Source of the DNA: Herbaspirillum sp. Sphag64
Lineage (GTDB): Bacteria > Pseudomonadota > Gammaproteobacteria > Burkholderiales > Burkholderiaceae_D
Direction: 5' to 3'
Assembly: GCF_014192645.1 (NCBI RefSeq)
Contig: NZ_JACHYE010000007.1
Coordinates: forward strand, 1-64,000
DNA: 64,000 nt
The notes under the pieces are model-generated. The model did not search any database. It worked only from the letters and a program-made list of their open reading frames with translations, and was not told the origin of the DNA. This document shows, one piece after another, positions 52,469 through 60,140 of this stretch; within the stretch, counting starts at the first letter, position 1; every line of letters starts with the position of its first letter. The translations under genes were made by a program, and so were the position numbers.

Positions 52469-52972
52469 ATGCAAGAACTAATGTTCCAAGACACAAGCCT
52501 GCGCCTGGTCGAGCGTGACGGAAAGCAATGGGTAGGAGCTGCGGATATTGCGCGCGCCCTTGGGTACGCGGAGCCGGGAAAGGTAACCCGGCTGTATGAC
52601 CGACATAAGGCTGAGTTCAGTCAATCCATGACGCGACTTTTCGAGATGCCCACTTTGGGCGTCCCGGGTAATTTGCGGACGAAGACTCGATTCTTCTCTC
52701 TGCGCGGCGCTCATTTGGTCGCCATGTTTGCGCGAACAAGCAAAGGACAAGAATTCCGCCGCTGGGTACTGGACCTCATTGAGTCGCAGACCGACAAACA
52801 CAAATCCTTGCTGCAGCTTTATTACGAGGCCAAGGCAGACGAGTTAGCACAAGAACGATTCGCTAGCCTCTGCGGAAGAGGGTTAAGCGAGCACAAGCGA
52901 GTTATGCCGCCGAAGCGCAACCGCGTTAATGAAATTCTCAGTCTGCTTCAACCTTCTTTGCAACTTACCTGA
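52469..52972 (+). CDS. Bro-N domain protein (phage antirepressor-like)
   Basis: About 167 residues from the ATG at 52469 with GGGGAG upstream. The N-terminal Bro-N domain is complete: LRLVERDGKQWVGAADIARA, LGYAEPGKVTRLYDRHKAEF, FFSLRGAHLVAMFARTSKGQ, EFRRWVLDLIES. The short C-terminal part (YEAKADELAQERFASLCGRG) lacks an ORF6C/KilA-C domain. Such DNA-binding proteins act as antirepressors elsewhere, but here the gene stands between sheath and tube genes and ends in a terminator, as an inserted cargo gene would. Confidence 0.88.
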   Translation: MQELMFQDTSLRLVERDGKQWVGAADIARALGYAEPGKVTRLYDRHKAEFSQSMTRLFEMPTLGVPGNLRTKTRFFSLRGAHLVAMFARTSKGQEFRRWVLDLIESQTDKHKSLLQLYYEAKADELAQERFASLCGRGLSEHKRVMPPKRNRVNEILSLLQPSLQLT

Positions 52973-53029
52973 CCCGGCCACGCGCCGGGTTTTCTTATTC
53001 TGGGCTGCCTTTGGGCGGCCCTTTTTATT
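52972..53029 (+). terminator. two consecutive terminator hairpins after the Bro-N gene
   Basis: ACCCGGC-CACGC-GCCGGGT (52972-52990) followed by TTTCTT, then GGGCTGCC-TTTG-GGCGGCCC (53002-53021) followed by TTTTTATTT. The second stem has one G-T pair. They separate the Bro-N gene from the HNH-AP2 gene. Confidence 0.75.
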
Positions 53030-53045
53030 TGGGGGGGCGCGAAAA

Positions 53046-53522
53046 GTGCGGCTAATTCCAATTTATGGCGGTGAAAAGGCGCTTGTAGATGATGAAGATT
53101 TTGAGCGTCTTTCGAAGTACCGGTGGCACCTCAACGATTCTGGCTACGCGGTTCGTTGTGACTACTCAAGCGGAACTCTGAAGAACATACGCATGCATCA
53201 CGAGGTTGTTACTCGACAGGCAGGATTCGATATTGACCATATCGACGGTAATAGGCTGAACAACCAGCGATCAAATCTCCGTGAATGTACGCGCAGTCAG
53301 AACCTGCAAAACCAGTCAAAAAAGCGTGGTAGCACCTCCAAGTTCAAGGGCGTCTATTGGCTCAAGGCCAACAAAAAGTGGCGCGCAAAAATCCGCGTTT
53401 CAGGCAAGAGCAAGTGCCTTGGCCTGTACGCAAATGAGTCCGATGCAGCGAAGGCATACGACGCAGCAGCAAAACACTATTTCGGCGAATTCGCCTGTAC
53501 CAATTCCTCAATGCGGAGCTAA
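53046..53522 (+). CDS. HNH-AP2 homing-type endonuclease
   Basis: A 158-residue protein with a GTG start at 53046. The HNH domain is complete (MHHEVVTRQAGFDIDHIDGN, RLNNQRSNLRECTRSQNLQN), and an AP2-type DNA-binding domain follows (SKFKGVYWLKANKKWRAKIR, GLYANESDAAKAYDAAAKHY). This is the common free-standing homing-endonuclease arrangement in phages. It lies between Bro-N and tail tube genes and ends 3 bp before the tube start. It probably spreads itself together with the flanking DNA. Confidence 0.92.
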   Translation: MRLIPIYGGEKALVDDEDFERLSKYRWHLNDSGYAVRCDYSSGTLKNIRMHHEVVTRQAGFDIDHIDGNRLNNQRSNLRECTRSQNLQNQSKKRGSTSKFKGVYWLKANKKWRAKIRVSGKSKCLGLYANESDAAKAYDAAAKHYFGEFACTNSSMRS

Positions 53523-53525
53523 ATA

Positions 53526-53960
53526 ATGCCACCATTAAACGGTTTTTCAGTTGGTCGCGACATTACGACCACCATCAGCACCACAGACGGGACTCTCTCG
53601 CCGACGCTGGTGACCAAGTTCACATCAAAGCAGGAACAGACCACCAAGAAGGTCAAGGGGCTGGACGGCATCACCCGAACCCTGATCTTTCCAGATGGTT
53701 GGACTGGTAGCTTCGACCTTGATCGCCAGGACAGCACTCTCGATGACTTCTTTGCAACTGCAGAGGCGAACTACTACGCTGGCCTGGATTCTTCCACTGC
53801 GACGATCATGCAGACAATCTCGGAGCCGGACGGATCGGTGAATCAGTACCAATACACTGGCGTCGTGCTGAAGTTTGATGATGCCGGCTCCTGGTCCACC
53901 GACAACACAGTTACCCAGAAACTCTCTTTCACGGCCGAGCGTCGTATCAAGGTGTCCTAA
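53526..53960 (+). CDS. tail tube protein
   Basis: A 144-residue protein of the phage tube/Hcp-like fold: GRDITTTISTTDGTLSPTLV, TSKQEQTTKKVKGLDGITRT, FPDGWTGSFDLDRQDSTLDD, YTGVVLKFDDAGSWSTDNTV and TQKLSFTAERR. It lies between sheath and chaperone genes, the standard place once the cargo genes are removed. Its stop overlaps the chaperone start by TAATG. Forms the inner tube that the sheath drives into the target envelope. Confidence 0.85.
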   Translation: MPPLNGFSVGRDITTTISTTDGTLSPTLVTKFTSKQEQTTKKVKGLDGITRTLIFPDGWTGSFDLDRQDSTLDDFFATAEANYYAGLDSSTATIMQTISEPDGSVNQYQYTGVVLKFDDAGSWSTDNTVTQKLSFTAERRIKVS

Positions 53961-54331
53961 TGGCAAACGTAAAGATCAAGCCGCAGCAGGCTGAAGAAGT
54001 GAAGAGCGTCGCAAAGCCAAATGAGTTCATTGTGACTGATTCAACAGGGCGTGAAATTACTTTGAAGAAGCCGAGTCCATTGGCGAATCTGGATTTCAAG
54101 AAGGCTCTCGGAAACAACCATCAGAACGTGCTGTATCTGGTTGAGGTCATGCCATTGGCCTACGTTGTGAAAATCGGCTCGGACCACGTTCCCATCCCAT
54201 CCACGGAGTCTGAAATTCGGGCCCTCTACCAGCGTTTGGGAGAAGAGGGCAATGAGGCTGTTCAGCTGGGCGTTGCGGAGCACTTCTTCCCGAAGCAACA
54301 AGGGGATGAGAGCGAGTTAAAAAACTCCTAA
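53960..54331 (+). CDS. tail assembly chaperone, short form (G-like)
   Basis: A 123-residue protein typical of the tail chaperones that coat the tape measure: TDSTGREITLKKPSPLANLD, FKKALGNNHQNVLYLVEVMP, IPSTESEIRALYQRLGEEGN. It ends shortly after a slippery heptamer. A -1 shift there extends it into the next frame (54325-54534) and gives a 191-residue GT-type product. Order tube, chaperone, tape measure supports the call. Confidence 0.82.
   Translation: MANVKIKPQQAEEVKSVAKPNEFIVTDSTGREITLKKPSPLANLDFKKALGNNHQNVLYLVEVMPLAYVVKIGSDHVPIPSTESEIRALYQRLGEEGNEAVQLGVAEHFFPKQQGDESELKNS
54319..54325 (+). other. -1 programmed ribosomal frameshift site A AAA AAC
   Basis: The zero-frame codons TTA AAA AAC (54317-54325) contain the canonical heptamer A_AAA_AAC two codons before the short-form stop. 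After slipping by -1 the reading continues at CTC (54325) into an open frame to 54534. Both the position and the gene (tail chaperone) are those where frameshifting is known in many phages. Confidence 0.8.
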
Positions 54332-54534
54332 CGGACGCCACTTTGAACGAGTGCTTATGGCTCGTTTTCAATGGTGTATCAGCGTCCGTATCGTTTGGTT
54401 GCTCAGACCAAGATTTATCCGACTGGCTCGCGAAGAACGATGATCGCCGCCGCTGGATGGCAATTAAATTCTCAGAATTTCATGGCAATGAGTTTGATGT
54501 CGGCTCGATGTCATTTAAGGAGCGTCAGCAATGA
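54325..54534 (+). CDS. tail assembly chaperone, frameshift extension (T-like part)
   Basis: Sixty-nine codons readable only after the -1 slip (a rare in-frame start without a ribosome binding site is less likely). It carries LTDATLNECLWLVFNGVSAS, then CSDQDLSDWLAKNDDRRRWM and FKERQQ. The open frame reaches back to the slippery site without a stop, as expected for a fused product. In lambda and P2 the longer form binds tape measure and tube. The next gene starts inside its stop (ATGA). Confidence 0.75.
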   Translation, partial: LLTDATLNECLWLVFNGVSASVSFGCSDQDLSDWLAKNDDRRRWMAIKFSEFHGNEFDVGSMSFKERQQ

Positions 54535-55016
54535 GAGAGTTCAGTCTTCAATCATTCGCGCTCCAACTGGCTGTGATGGAGGTTGCGGTTCGTAAGCATG
54601 TCGAGAGGGGGCTTGAGCGCGTTGCTGCCAAAGTCGAGAAAACAGCCAAAGACGAAGTTGGGCACTATCTTGAGGCGGTTGGGCCGTTTCCAGCCTGGGA
54701 AGAGCTTGCAGAGAGTACAAAGGAAGATCGGGTAGCCAAAGGCTACACAGAAAATGATCCAGGACTTCGCAGCGGCGCCATGCGCGACTCCATCCAGCAC
54801 AGTGTAGAGGGCTTGAATGCTCAGATTGGATCTGACGATGACAAGCTAGTATGGTTTGAACTCGGCACAAGCAAACAGCCGCCTCGCCCGGTGCTGGGGC
54901 CTGCTGTAGAACGTAACCATGAGGATATTGGAAGAATTTTGGGGCATGCCACCGTAACTGGGCTTCTAGGTGGGCAGTCTTTACCTGCACATCTTGAGTA
55001 CGACCATGATGTTTAA
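54531..55016 (+). CDS. HK97 gp10-like / minor tail completion protein
   Basis: A 161-residue protein: LERVAAKVEKTAKDEVGHYL, GPFPAWEELAESTKEDRVAK, GLRSGAMRDSIQHSVEG, VWFELGTSKQPPRPVLGPAV, the pattern of gp10-like proteins (GT..mp.RPfl). Usually this family belongs at the head-tail connection, upstream of the sheath; here it follows the chaperone. Its ATG overlaps the preceding stop. The protein may join or seal the tail end of the particle. Confidence 0.75.
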   Translation: MREFSLQSFALQLAVMEVAVRKHVERGLERVAAKVEKTAKDEVGHYLEAVGPFPAWEELAESTKEDRVAKGYTENDPGLRSGAMRDSIQHSVEGLNAQIGSDDDKLVWFELGTSKQPPRPVLGPAVERNHEDIGRILGHATVTGLLGGQSLPAHLEYDHDV

Positions 55017-55285
55017 GTCACTTCAAATCTTTGAGTTTTATCCCTCGTTTTTCAAGCATTTTGTGGATCAGTTGCCTGGTCGCCTCTGTAAATTCGGCCT
55101 CGAACTCGTCATCCAAAGGCGTATCGCGATTCGAATGACGGAGAAGAGAGGATTAATGAGCAAGTCCGCATCACGGGGCGAGGCTTGACGCTCATTGCTC
55201 AGCACTTGAATGAAGATGGAATTGGAATCTTCGGTCCGTCGACGCGAAAACGCGGGCAGCCGCCACAGGAAATGCACTGACTTGA
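55017..55285. other. region of coding debris
   Basis: No intact gene fits. A plus-strand frame 55092-55280 reads RINEQVRITGRGLTLIAQHL, then NEDGIGIFGPSTRKRG to a stop but lacks a start; a minus-strand frame ending near 55017 reads LDDEFEAEFTEATRQLIHKM and LEKRGIKLKDLK, also without a start. Both look like ends of real proteins, so this is probably a recombination junction at the edge of the inserted lipoprotein cassette. Confidence 0.45.
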
Positions 55286-55306
55286 ACCCGCTTCGGCGGG
55301 TTTTTA
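55286..55306 (+). terminator. intrinsic terminator
   Basis: ACCCGC-TTCG-GCGGGT (55286-55301) followed by TTTTATT. The tetraloop UUCG makes the stem very stable. It lies at the junction with the minus-strand cassette and could work for transcripts from the left; on the minus strand there is no comparable T run. Confidence 0.75.
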
Positions 55307-55528
55307 TTGGACAAGCGCAAAGAGAATCAGCACACCAAAGCCTATTGCGCCGATGCCTATTGCGAAAAGAAAAAACATTGCTATGCCGGTGATGACGTAG
55401 TCCGCGAAATGTGGCTTTTTTGAGACTTGGGGGCTGTAGCGCTGATGACGGCGGCTTTGATGTTGCGGGTATTGGATGCCTTTGACCCTATCAGCAAGCC
55501 ATTCCTGGATGAGGTATCGAATGTTCAT
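55304..55528 (-). CDS. small membrane protein of the minus-strand cassette
   Basis: About 74 residues from the ATG at 55528, which overlaps the stop of the lipoprotein gene (ATGA). The C-terminal third is one strongly hydrophobic helix pair or long helix (DYVITGIAMFFLFAIGIGAI, GFGVLILFALVQ); the N-terminal part is basic (RRHQRYSPQVSKKPHF) and should stay inside. No family recognised. Coupled to a lipoprotein gene within the tail operon but on the opposite strand, so it is likely a lysogenic-conversion (moron) gene. Confidence 0.65.
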   Translation of the reverse strand: MNIRYLIQEWLADRVKGIQYPQHQSRRHQRYSPQVSKKPHFADYVITGIAMFFLFAIGIGAIGFGVLILFALVQ

Positions 55529-55869
55529 TTTGCTAGTTTGCACTCAGTAAATGAATAAGTATCAGTAGCTAGGCAAATCAAGTTCATTTTTTGGCCGCGA
55601 CTGATTTCTTTTAATTGATTGTCTTGGTCATCTGCCATTGAAATTAACACTGGCTCCTGAACACTCAGACGATCGCCATTGGAAAACATGGTGACTGTAA
55701 TTTTTACCAAGGTGTTGCTGTATTTTTCCGACGCCTTGGCGCGGTTCAGCGAGAAATCGTCCGCCACAGCTTCATAGCTTGTTTCAAGTACTGTAGTTGG
55801 CAATTTCTGTTCGCATCCTAAAATCGTCAATAACAGCGCGATTGATAAACACTTAATCCAAATTGTCAT
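55525..55869 (-). CDS. lipoprotein with tRNA_anti-like/OB-type fold, putative moron
   Basis: A 114-residue protein with a lipobox at the end of a hydrophobic signal (MTIWIKCLSIALLLTILGC, then EQKLP). The mature part EAVADDFSLNRAKASEKYSN followed by TLVKITVTMF resembles the tRNA_anti-like OB-fold lipoproteins, and two more Cys near the end may pair. It lies on the opposite strand to the tail genes, and its ATG overlaps the tape-measure ATG (CATG). Prophage lipoproteins of such size can block superinfection; this is a suggestion, not shown. Confidence 0.7.
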   Translation of the reverse strand: MTIWIKCLSIALLLTILGCEQKLPTTVLETSYEAVADDFSLNRAKASEKYSNTLVKITVTMFSNGDRLSVQEPVLISMADDQDNQLKEISRGQKMNLICLATDTYSFTECKLAK

Positions 55870-57631
55870 GTCTATTGAAGCCTATAAAATTGCCGTAAAG
55901 ATTGCATTGACGGAAAACGTCACGCGTGGTCTGAACATGATGGCAGGCCATTTTAAGATGGTCAACAGGGACGCCGAGGCTCTTGAGAGCCGGATCGCAT
56001 CTATCGGAAAGATGACCCTGCTGGGAGGCGGCCTTATTGCCGCGGGAACTGCGGGGTTGAAGCTCTTAGAGGGGCCACTCAATAAGGCGATGGAATATGA
56101 GCGTTACGTTGCCAACCTCCGGCAGATGGGGCTTGGCGACACTCAGTTAAGCGATGCGAAGAAATTCGTGTCAGCAACTGAGATCATCAACACATCCATG
56201 CTTGACCGTATGAAGGTATTTACCGAGGCTCAAGGCGCCTTTCGCGAATCCGGTAAGTCGGGTGCCGAAGCGCTTGAGGCCGCCAAGGCGATGACGCCGA
56301 TTTTGGCAAATTTTTCCGTTGCATCATCTATGCTAAACGGTGATAAGCATGCAGCGGCTGAAATGGCAATGCGCAATCTTAATAAAACAGTCGAAACTTT
56401 GGGTGGCTTGGGCGATACAAAAAAAGCGACGGCAATTGCTGACGGGGTTTTCAAGGCGGTTCAGTCAAGCGGAAGAATGGTTAATGAGGCTCAGCTAAAG
56501 CAGTTCGCTACTATGGGTGGCTCGGCTACTAACCAGCAAAGTTATCAAACAATCTTTGCTGGGTTGGAGCCGATTATTGGGATGTTCGGCGGGAGTACCA
56601 CGGCAACAGGCATGCTTACAGCATATAACCGGGTGAACGGGACAATGTCCATGCCGCCAAAGCTGTTGTTGTCGGAGATGATGCGTCTTGGCATGACGGA
56701 TAAGACAGGGAAAAAGCAAACCGCCGAGTTGGCGCGCCTCCAGGCATCGGATGTAGTTAGCTATGCCCAAAAAATGATGCAGCTCTATAAAACACACGGG
56801 ATAACCAAAGAAATCGATGTGGAGCGCGAGAATTCAATAATATTTGGACGTTCGGGAGCAAGAATATACAACAAGTTAATGTCGCAAATGCCTGTGCTGC
56901 AAGAATCAATGCACGCTTACGACAAGTCAAAAGGCGCGTCTGAAGTTGTAAACGATCCCGCGAACAAGGCTTTGATGGCGCGCCAGAATTTCCAGAAAAA
57001 ATGGGAAGATTTACAGCTTGTATTGGGACAGGATGGAGGTTTGATTGATAAGGCGACCAAGGGATTGACCATGCTTGGATCGGCAATATCAAAAGTCACG
57101 ACCTTTGCGAAAGAGCATCCACTACTCACGAAAATTGCGGTAGGTGGATTGGTGCTGGTATCTGCGCTTGCAATTTTGGCAGGGGGAATTGCCTTGGTGG
57201 TAGCAGTAATAGGCCTGATCATGACGCCTATTGGCGCTATAGTCGGTGGAATAGCGCTAGCAGTTGCTGCTCTGGTTGCTGCTGGTATCGCAATTTACGC
57301 TAATTGGGATACGATCAAGGCGAAGCTTGCCGCTGCTTGGGAGTCCATCAAATCCGGGATCGGAGCAGTTGCAGATTGGATTATCAACAAGTGGAATTGG
57401 ATCAAATCTTTTCTCCCAGGTGGATCTGATACTCCGTCACCTAGCCAGGCGAGAGACACTATCCGGACCGCACCAGCTTCGGGGGCTAGCCAGCCAGCTG
57501 ACGTCTATCTCGATGGGCAAAAGGTTGGCAATATCATGGCAAAGCGGATGGGCGCCGCAATGACTAGAGGTCTTGGCACTGGCTTCTTTGATGCGAATCT
57601 TGCTCTTCCAACACCCGCACTGAATCGATAG
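55868..57631 (+). CDS. tail tape measure protein
   Basis: A 587-residue protein. Start segment IEAYKIAVKIALTENVTRGL, a long helical part, then strong hydrophobic segments around residue 420-485 (LTKIAVGGLVLVSALAILAG, VAVIGLIMTPIGAIVGGIAL) and a WESIKSGIGAVADWIINKWN stretch typical of tape measures. At about 0.15 nm per residue it predicts a tail of some 88 nm. The ATG has no visible ribosome binding site because the upstream DNA belongs to the inserted minus-strand lipoprotein gene. Not followed by a lysis gene. Confidence 0.9.
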   Translation: MSIEAYKIAVKIALTENVTRGLNMMAGHFKMVNRDAEALESRIASIGKMTLLGGGLIAAGTAGLKLLEGPLNKAMEYERYVANLRQMGLGDTQLSDAKKFVSATEIINTSMLDRMKVFTEAQGAFRESGKSGAEALEAAKAMTPILANFSVASSMLNGDKHAAAEMAMRNLNKTVETLGGLGDTKKATAIADGVFKAVQSSGRMVNEAQLKQFATMGGSATNQQSYQTIFAGLEPIIGMFGGSTTATGMLTAYNRVNGTMSMPPKLLLSEMMRLGMTDKTGKKQTAELARLQASDVVSYAQKMMQLYKTHGITKEIDVERENSIIFGRSGARIYNKLMSQMPVLQESMHAYDKSKGASEVVNDPANKALMARQNFQKKWEDLQLVLGQDGGLIDKATKGLTMLGSAISKVTTFAKEHPLLTKIAVGGLVLVSALAILAGGIALVVAVIGLIMTPIGAIVGGIALAVAALVAAGIAIYANWDTIKAKLAAAWESIKSGIGAVADWIINKWNWIKSFLPGGSDTPSPSQARDTIRTAPASGASQPADVYLDGQKVGNIMAKRMGAAMTRGLGTGFFDANLALPTPALNR

Positions 57632-57639
57632 GGAGCGAT

Positions 57640-57999
57640 ATGCAACGAAATTGGGACTGCATCAGAGCAATTCTGCTAGCCATTGAAGGACTTGGTAATA
57701 CGCAAAGCCATCTGGAAGCAAGTGCTGTTGATGGATACGATTCAGAAACAGTGTCGTATCACATACGGATGCTCATTGAGGCTGGATTGGTTGAGGGGAA
57801 ATGCATTCAGGGGATTTCAGGACCGGTTATTTGCCATGCTAGTAGGTTGACATGGGAAGGCCATGAATTCCTTGACAAGATCCGATCAAATAGCGTTTGG
57901 AATAAGGTAAAAGGCATCGCCAGAGAGAAAGGCCTGTCAATGTCGTTCGATGTGATCAAAATGGCTGCAGTGCACGTGATCAGTTCCTTGCTCGGGTAA
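57640..57999 (+). CDS. DUF2513 protein
   Basis: A 119-residue protein of the DUF2513 family: MQRNWDCIRAILLAIEGLGN at the start, ETVSYHIRMLIEAGLVEGKC as a winged-helix part, RLTWEGHEFLDKIRSNSVWN, then a C-terminal helix (MSFDVIKMAAVHVISSLLG). The domain is common in prophages and defence islands but of unsettled function. It stands between tape measure and hub genes and is closed by a perfect terminator, so it looks like inserted cargo. Confidence 0.85.
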   Translation: MQRNWDCIRAILLAIEGLGNTQSHLEASAVDGYDSETVSYHIRMLIEAGLVEGKCIQGISGPVICHASRLTWEGHEFLDKIRSNSVWNKVKGIAREKGLSMSFDVIKMAAVHVISSLLG

Positions 58000-58015
58000 T
58001 CTTCCTGGCATCAAT

Positions 58016-58049
58016 AAGCCCTTGGGTGTAGCAGCCCAAGGGCTTTTTA
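58016..58049 (+). terminator. perfect 11-bp-stem terminator after the DUF2513 gene
   Basis: AAGCCCTTGGG (58016-58026), loop TGTAGCAG, then CCCAAGGGCTT (58035-58045) and TTTATTTG. It lies upstream of the next tail gene, which therefore needs readthrough or another promoter. Confidence 0.85.
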
Positions 58050-58063
58050 TTTGGGCAATTCAA

Positions 58064-59017
58064 TTGGCAAACGTAATCCTCAAACTCGGTGATGTCGTCT
58101 TCGGCAATACAGAGGTCGGCACCATTCCGTTCGGCGGAGACCAAAAGCTGAACATCCACAGGCTGGTAGGCGGCAAGAGGGTGATTGATGCCATGGGCCC
58201 CGATCCGCTGCCGCCGGAGTGGTCAGGCATCTTTGTTGGCAGCCTGGCGCTAGAAAAGGCGCTCACGTTGCATCGAATGAAGAATGATGGCCGACCGCTA
58301 ACGCTTACTTGGTCGGCAATGAGCTACTTGGTCGTAATCAAGACGTTCGTTGCCAACTTCGAGGCGCCATTCAATATCCCTTACAAGATTGTCTGTGAGG
58401 TGGCGGAGGACAGAACCGACCTGCCGCCAACGAATTCAGCCTTTGACGTCAATGAAGTCATGAGCGGCGACTTGACCAGTGCACAGGGGCTGTCTGACAG
58501 CATCGGTGACAGCACACTGTCAAGTCTGATGACCACGCTGAGTAGCGCAATTAGCGCGGTCTCGGACTTTGCCAAGGCTACCACCAGCACCATCAACAGC
58601 GTGGTGCAGCCGCTCAATGCGGTCAGGTCTCAGGTATCGATCTTGATTGCCTCGTCTGAGAATGTGCTAAAGAACGTGACGACGGTAGGCGGCCTGCTGC
58701 CAAATAATCCTTTGGCTAAGAGCGTCGCGAGTCTGACCAATCAGGTCAATTCAACGATCGCTGGCGGTCAGCTTGCACAGTTGAACTCGGTTCTCGGTCG
58801 GATGGGGGCCAATCTTGGCCAAGTCAATTCCAGCGTGAAGACGGCAACGGTGGCGGGAGGCAATCTATTTGATCTAGCGGCAAAGAACTACGGTACCGCC
58901 ACCGGCTGGACGACAATTGCCAGCGCAAATGGAATTACTGACCCTGAATTATCCGGCGTGACAACGCTGAGCATCCCGGCAAATACAAACGACACTGGCG
59001 GCATCCTAGAAGCATAA
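58064..59017 (+). CDS. baseplate hub/DNA circularization-type protein with C-terminal LysM
   Basis: About 317 residues from a TTG at 58064; the frame is open to 58022, but that point lies in the terminator stem. The start (ANVILKLGDVVFGNTEVGTI) and GGKRVIDAMGPDPLPPEWSG with FVGSLALEKALTLHRMKNDG are typical of gp53/phage DNA-circularization-like proteins that join tube and hub. The C-terminal 45 residues form a LysM-like module (LFDLAAKNYGTATGWTTIAS, then LSIP). The middle is Ser/Thr/Ala-rich. Start codon uncertain. Confidence 0.75.
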   Translation: MANVILKLGDVVFGNTEVGTIPFGGDQKLNIHRLVGGKRVIDAMGPDPLPPEWSGIFVGSLALEKALTLHRMKNDGRPLTLTWSAMSYLVVIKTFVANFEAPFNIPYKIVCEVAEDRTDLPPTNSAFDVNEVMSGDLTSAQGLSDSIGDSTLSSLMTTLSSAISAVSDFAKATTSTINSVVQPLNAVRSQVSILIASSENVLKNVTTVGGLLPNNPLAKSVASLTNQVNSTIAGGQLAQLNSVLGRMGANLGQVNSSVKTATVAGGNLFDLAAKNYGTATGWTTIASANGITDPELSGVTTLSIPANTNDTGGILEA

Positions 59018-59021
59018 ACCT

Positions 59022-60140
59022 ATGGCGACAAACACAACAACGCAGCTGTCACGGCAGCCGCGCGGGATCGTTCGTCTCAATGGGGCGGCAATTGAAGGTT
59101 GGACCAGCTTCGAGGTCAACAACAATAATTACTACTCGGCGGACACATTCCGGGTGGTGTTTGTTGCCAGTCTGCTGCCATCCGATCGGGATAAGGCATG
59201 GTTTTCAGAGCAAACCGACATGTATGTTGAGCTGTTCGCTGGCGAGCCTGCCGATCCGACGTCGTATAGCGCAGCGGAGTTGAAAAGCTGGATTTATGGG
59301 CAGGTTGACGAAATTTCGTTTGATCCGGTTGCCGGCACCATCGAAGTCAGCGGGCGCGATCTCACTCGGGTGTTCATTGACGCGAAGACAACGCAGAAAT
59401 GGGTCAATCTGACTTCATCGCAGATTGCCGCTCAGCTAGCAACAAGCCACGGATTGACCCCGGTTGTGACAGCAACGACGACGAAGGCCGGCAAGTTCTA
59501 CGAGATTGATCATTCGAGCATGGCTGATTCTCGCAGCGAGTGGGACATTCTTTGCTTCCTTGCTGCCAATGAGGGATTCATCGTGTATGTGCGCGGGCAG
59601 TCGCTTTACTTTGGGCCGCCGCCTGATGCAAATACCACGCCATTTCAGCTTATCTGGGTGGAGGATGCGAACGGCGGTTCTCCATCGGCAAATTTTGAGC
59701 AACTGATGTGCACTCGGACATTGACTGTATCGCGCGGTATCCAGGTGGTGATTCGGTCATGGAACGCCAAGCAGCAGAAAGGCTTTGTTGCTCAGTATCC
59801 AGCCAAGGCAAAGACAATTCAAGCGGGGCAGTCTGGTATCGCTGGTGGAGTGCAAATCTATTCCCGGATTGTGCCAAATCTCACGCAGGAGCAGGCCACG
59901 CAAATGGCACAAAAGCTCTATGCGCAGCTGGTACAGCACGAGATGAAGATTTCCTTCGAGATGCCACCAGATGATGCGCTGGATACGAACTCAGTGATTC
60001 AGCTTACGGGCACCGGTACCGCGTATGACCAGCTGTACTACCCGGACTCGATTACCCGGGCAATGTCGTTTGATGGTGGCTGGACCATGCATGTGACAGC
60101 AAAGAATCACTCACCAGAGTCAGAGGTGCAGGCAACATGA
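59022..60140 (+). CDS. baseplate hub protein, P2 gpD/Mu gp44-like
   Basis: A 372-residue protein 4 bp after the preceding gene. It follows the late-control-D hub layout: FEVNNNNYYSADTFRVVFVA, VDEISFDPVAGTIEVSGRDL, IAAQLATSHGLTPVVTATTT, WDILCFLAANEGFIVYVRGQ, and VVIRSWNAKQQKGF. Three copies form the ring at the base of the tube on which the spike sits. Its stop overlaps the spike gene (ATGA). Confidence 0.88.
   Translation: MATNTTTQLSRQPRGIVRLNGAAIEGWTSFEVNNNNYYSADTFRVVFVASLLPSDRDKAWFSEQTDMYVELFAGEPADPTSYSAAELKSWIYGQVDEISFDPVAGTIEVSGRDLTRVFIDAKTTQKWVNLTSSQIAAQLATSHGLTPVVTATTTKAGKFYEIDHSSMADSRSEWDILCFLAANEGFIVYVRGQSLYFGPPPDANTTPFQLIWVEDANGGSPSANFEQLMCTRTLTVSRGIQVVIRSWNAKQQKGFVAQYPAKAKTIQAGQSGIAGGVQIYSRIVPNLTQEQATQMAQKLYAQLVQHEMKISFEMPPDDALDTNSVIQLTGTGTAYDQLYYPDSITRAMSFDGGWTMHVTAKNHSPESEVQAT

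Noticed and set aside
58022-58063. Start of the hub-type gene at 58022
   Set aside because: This would place the start in the stem of a perfect terminator; the homologous part begins at 58064.
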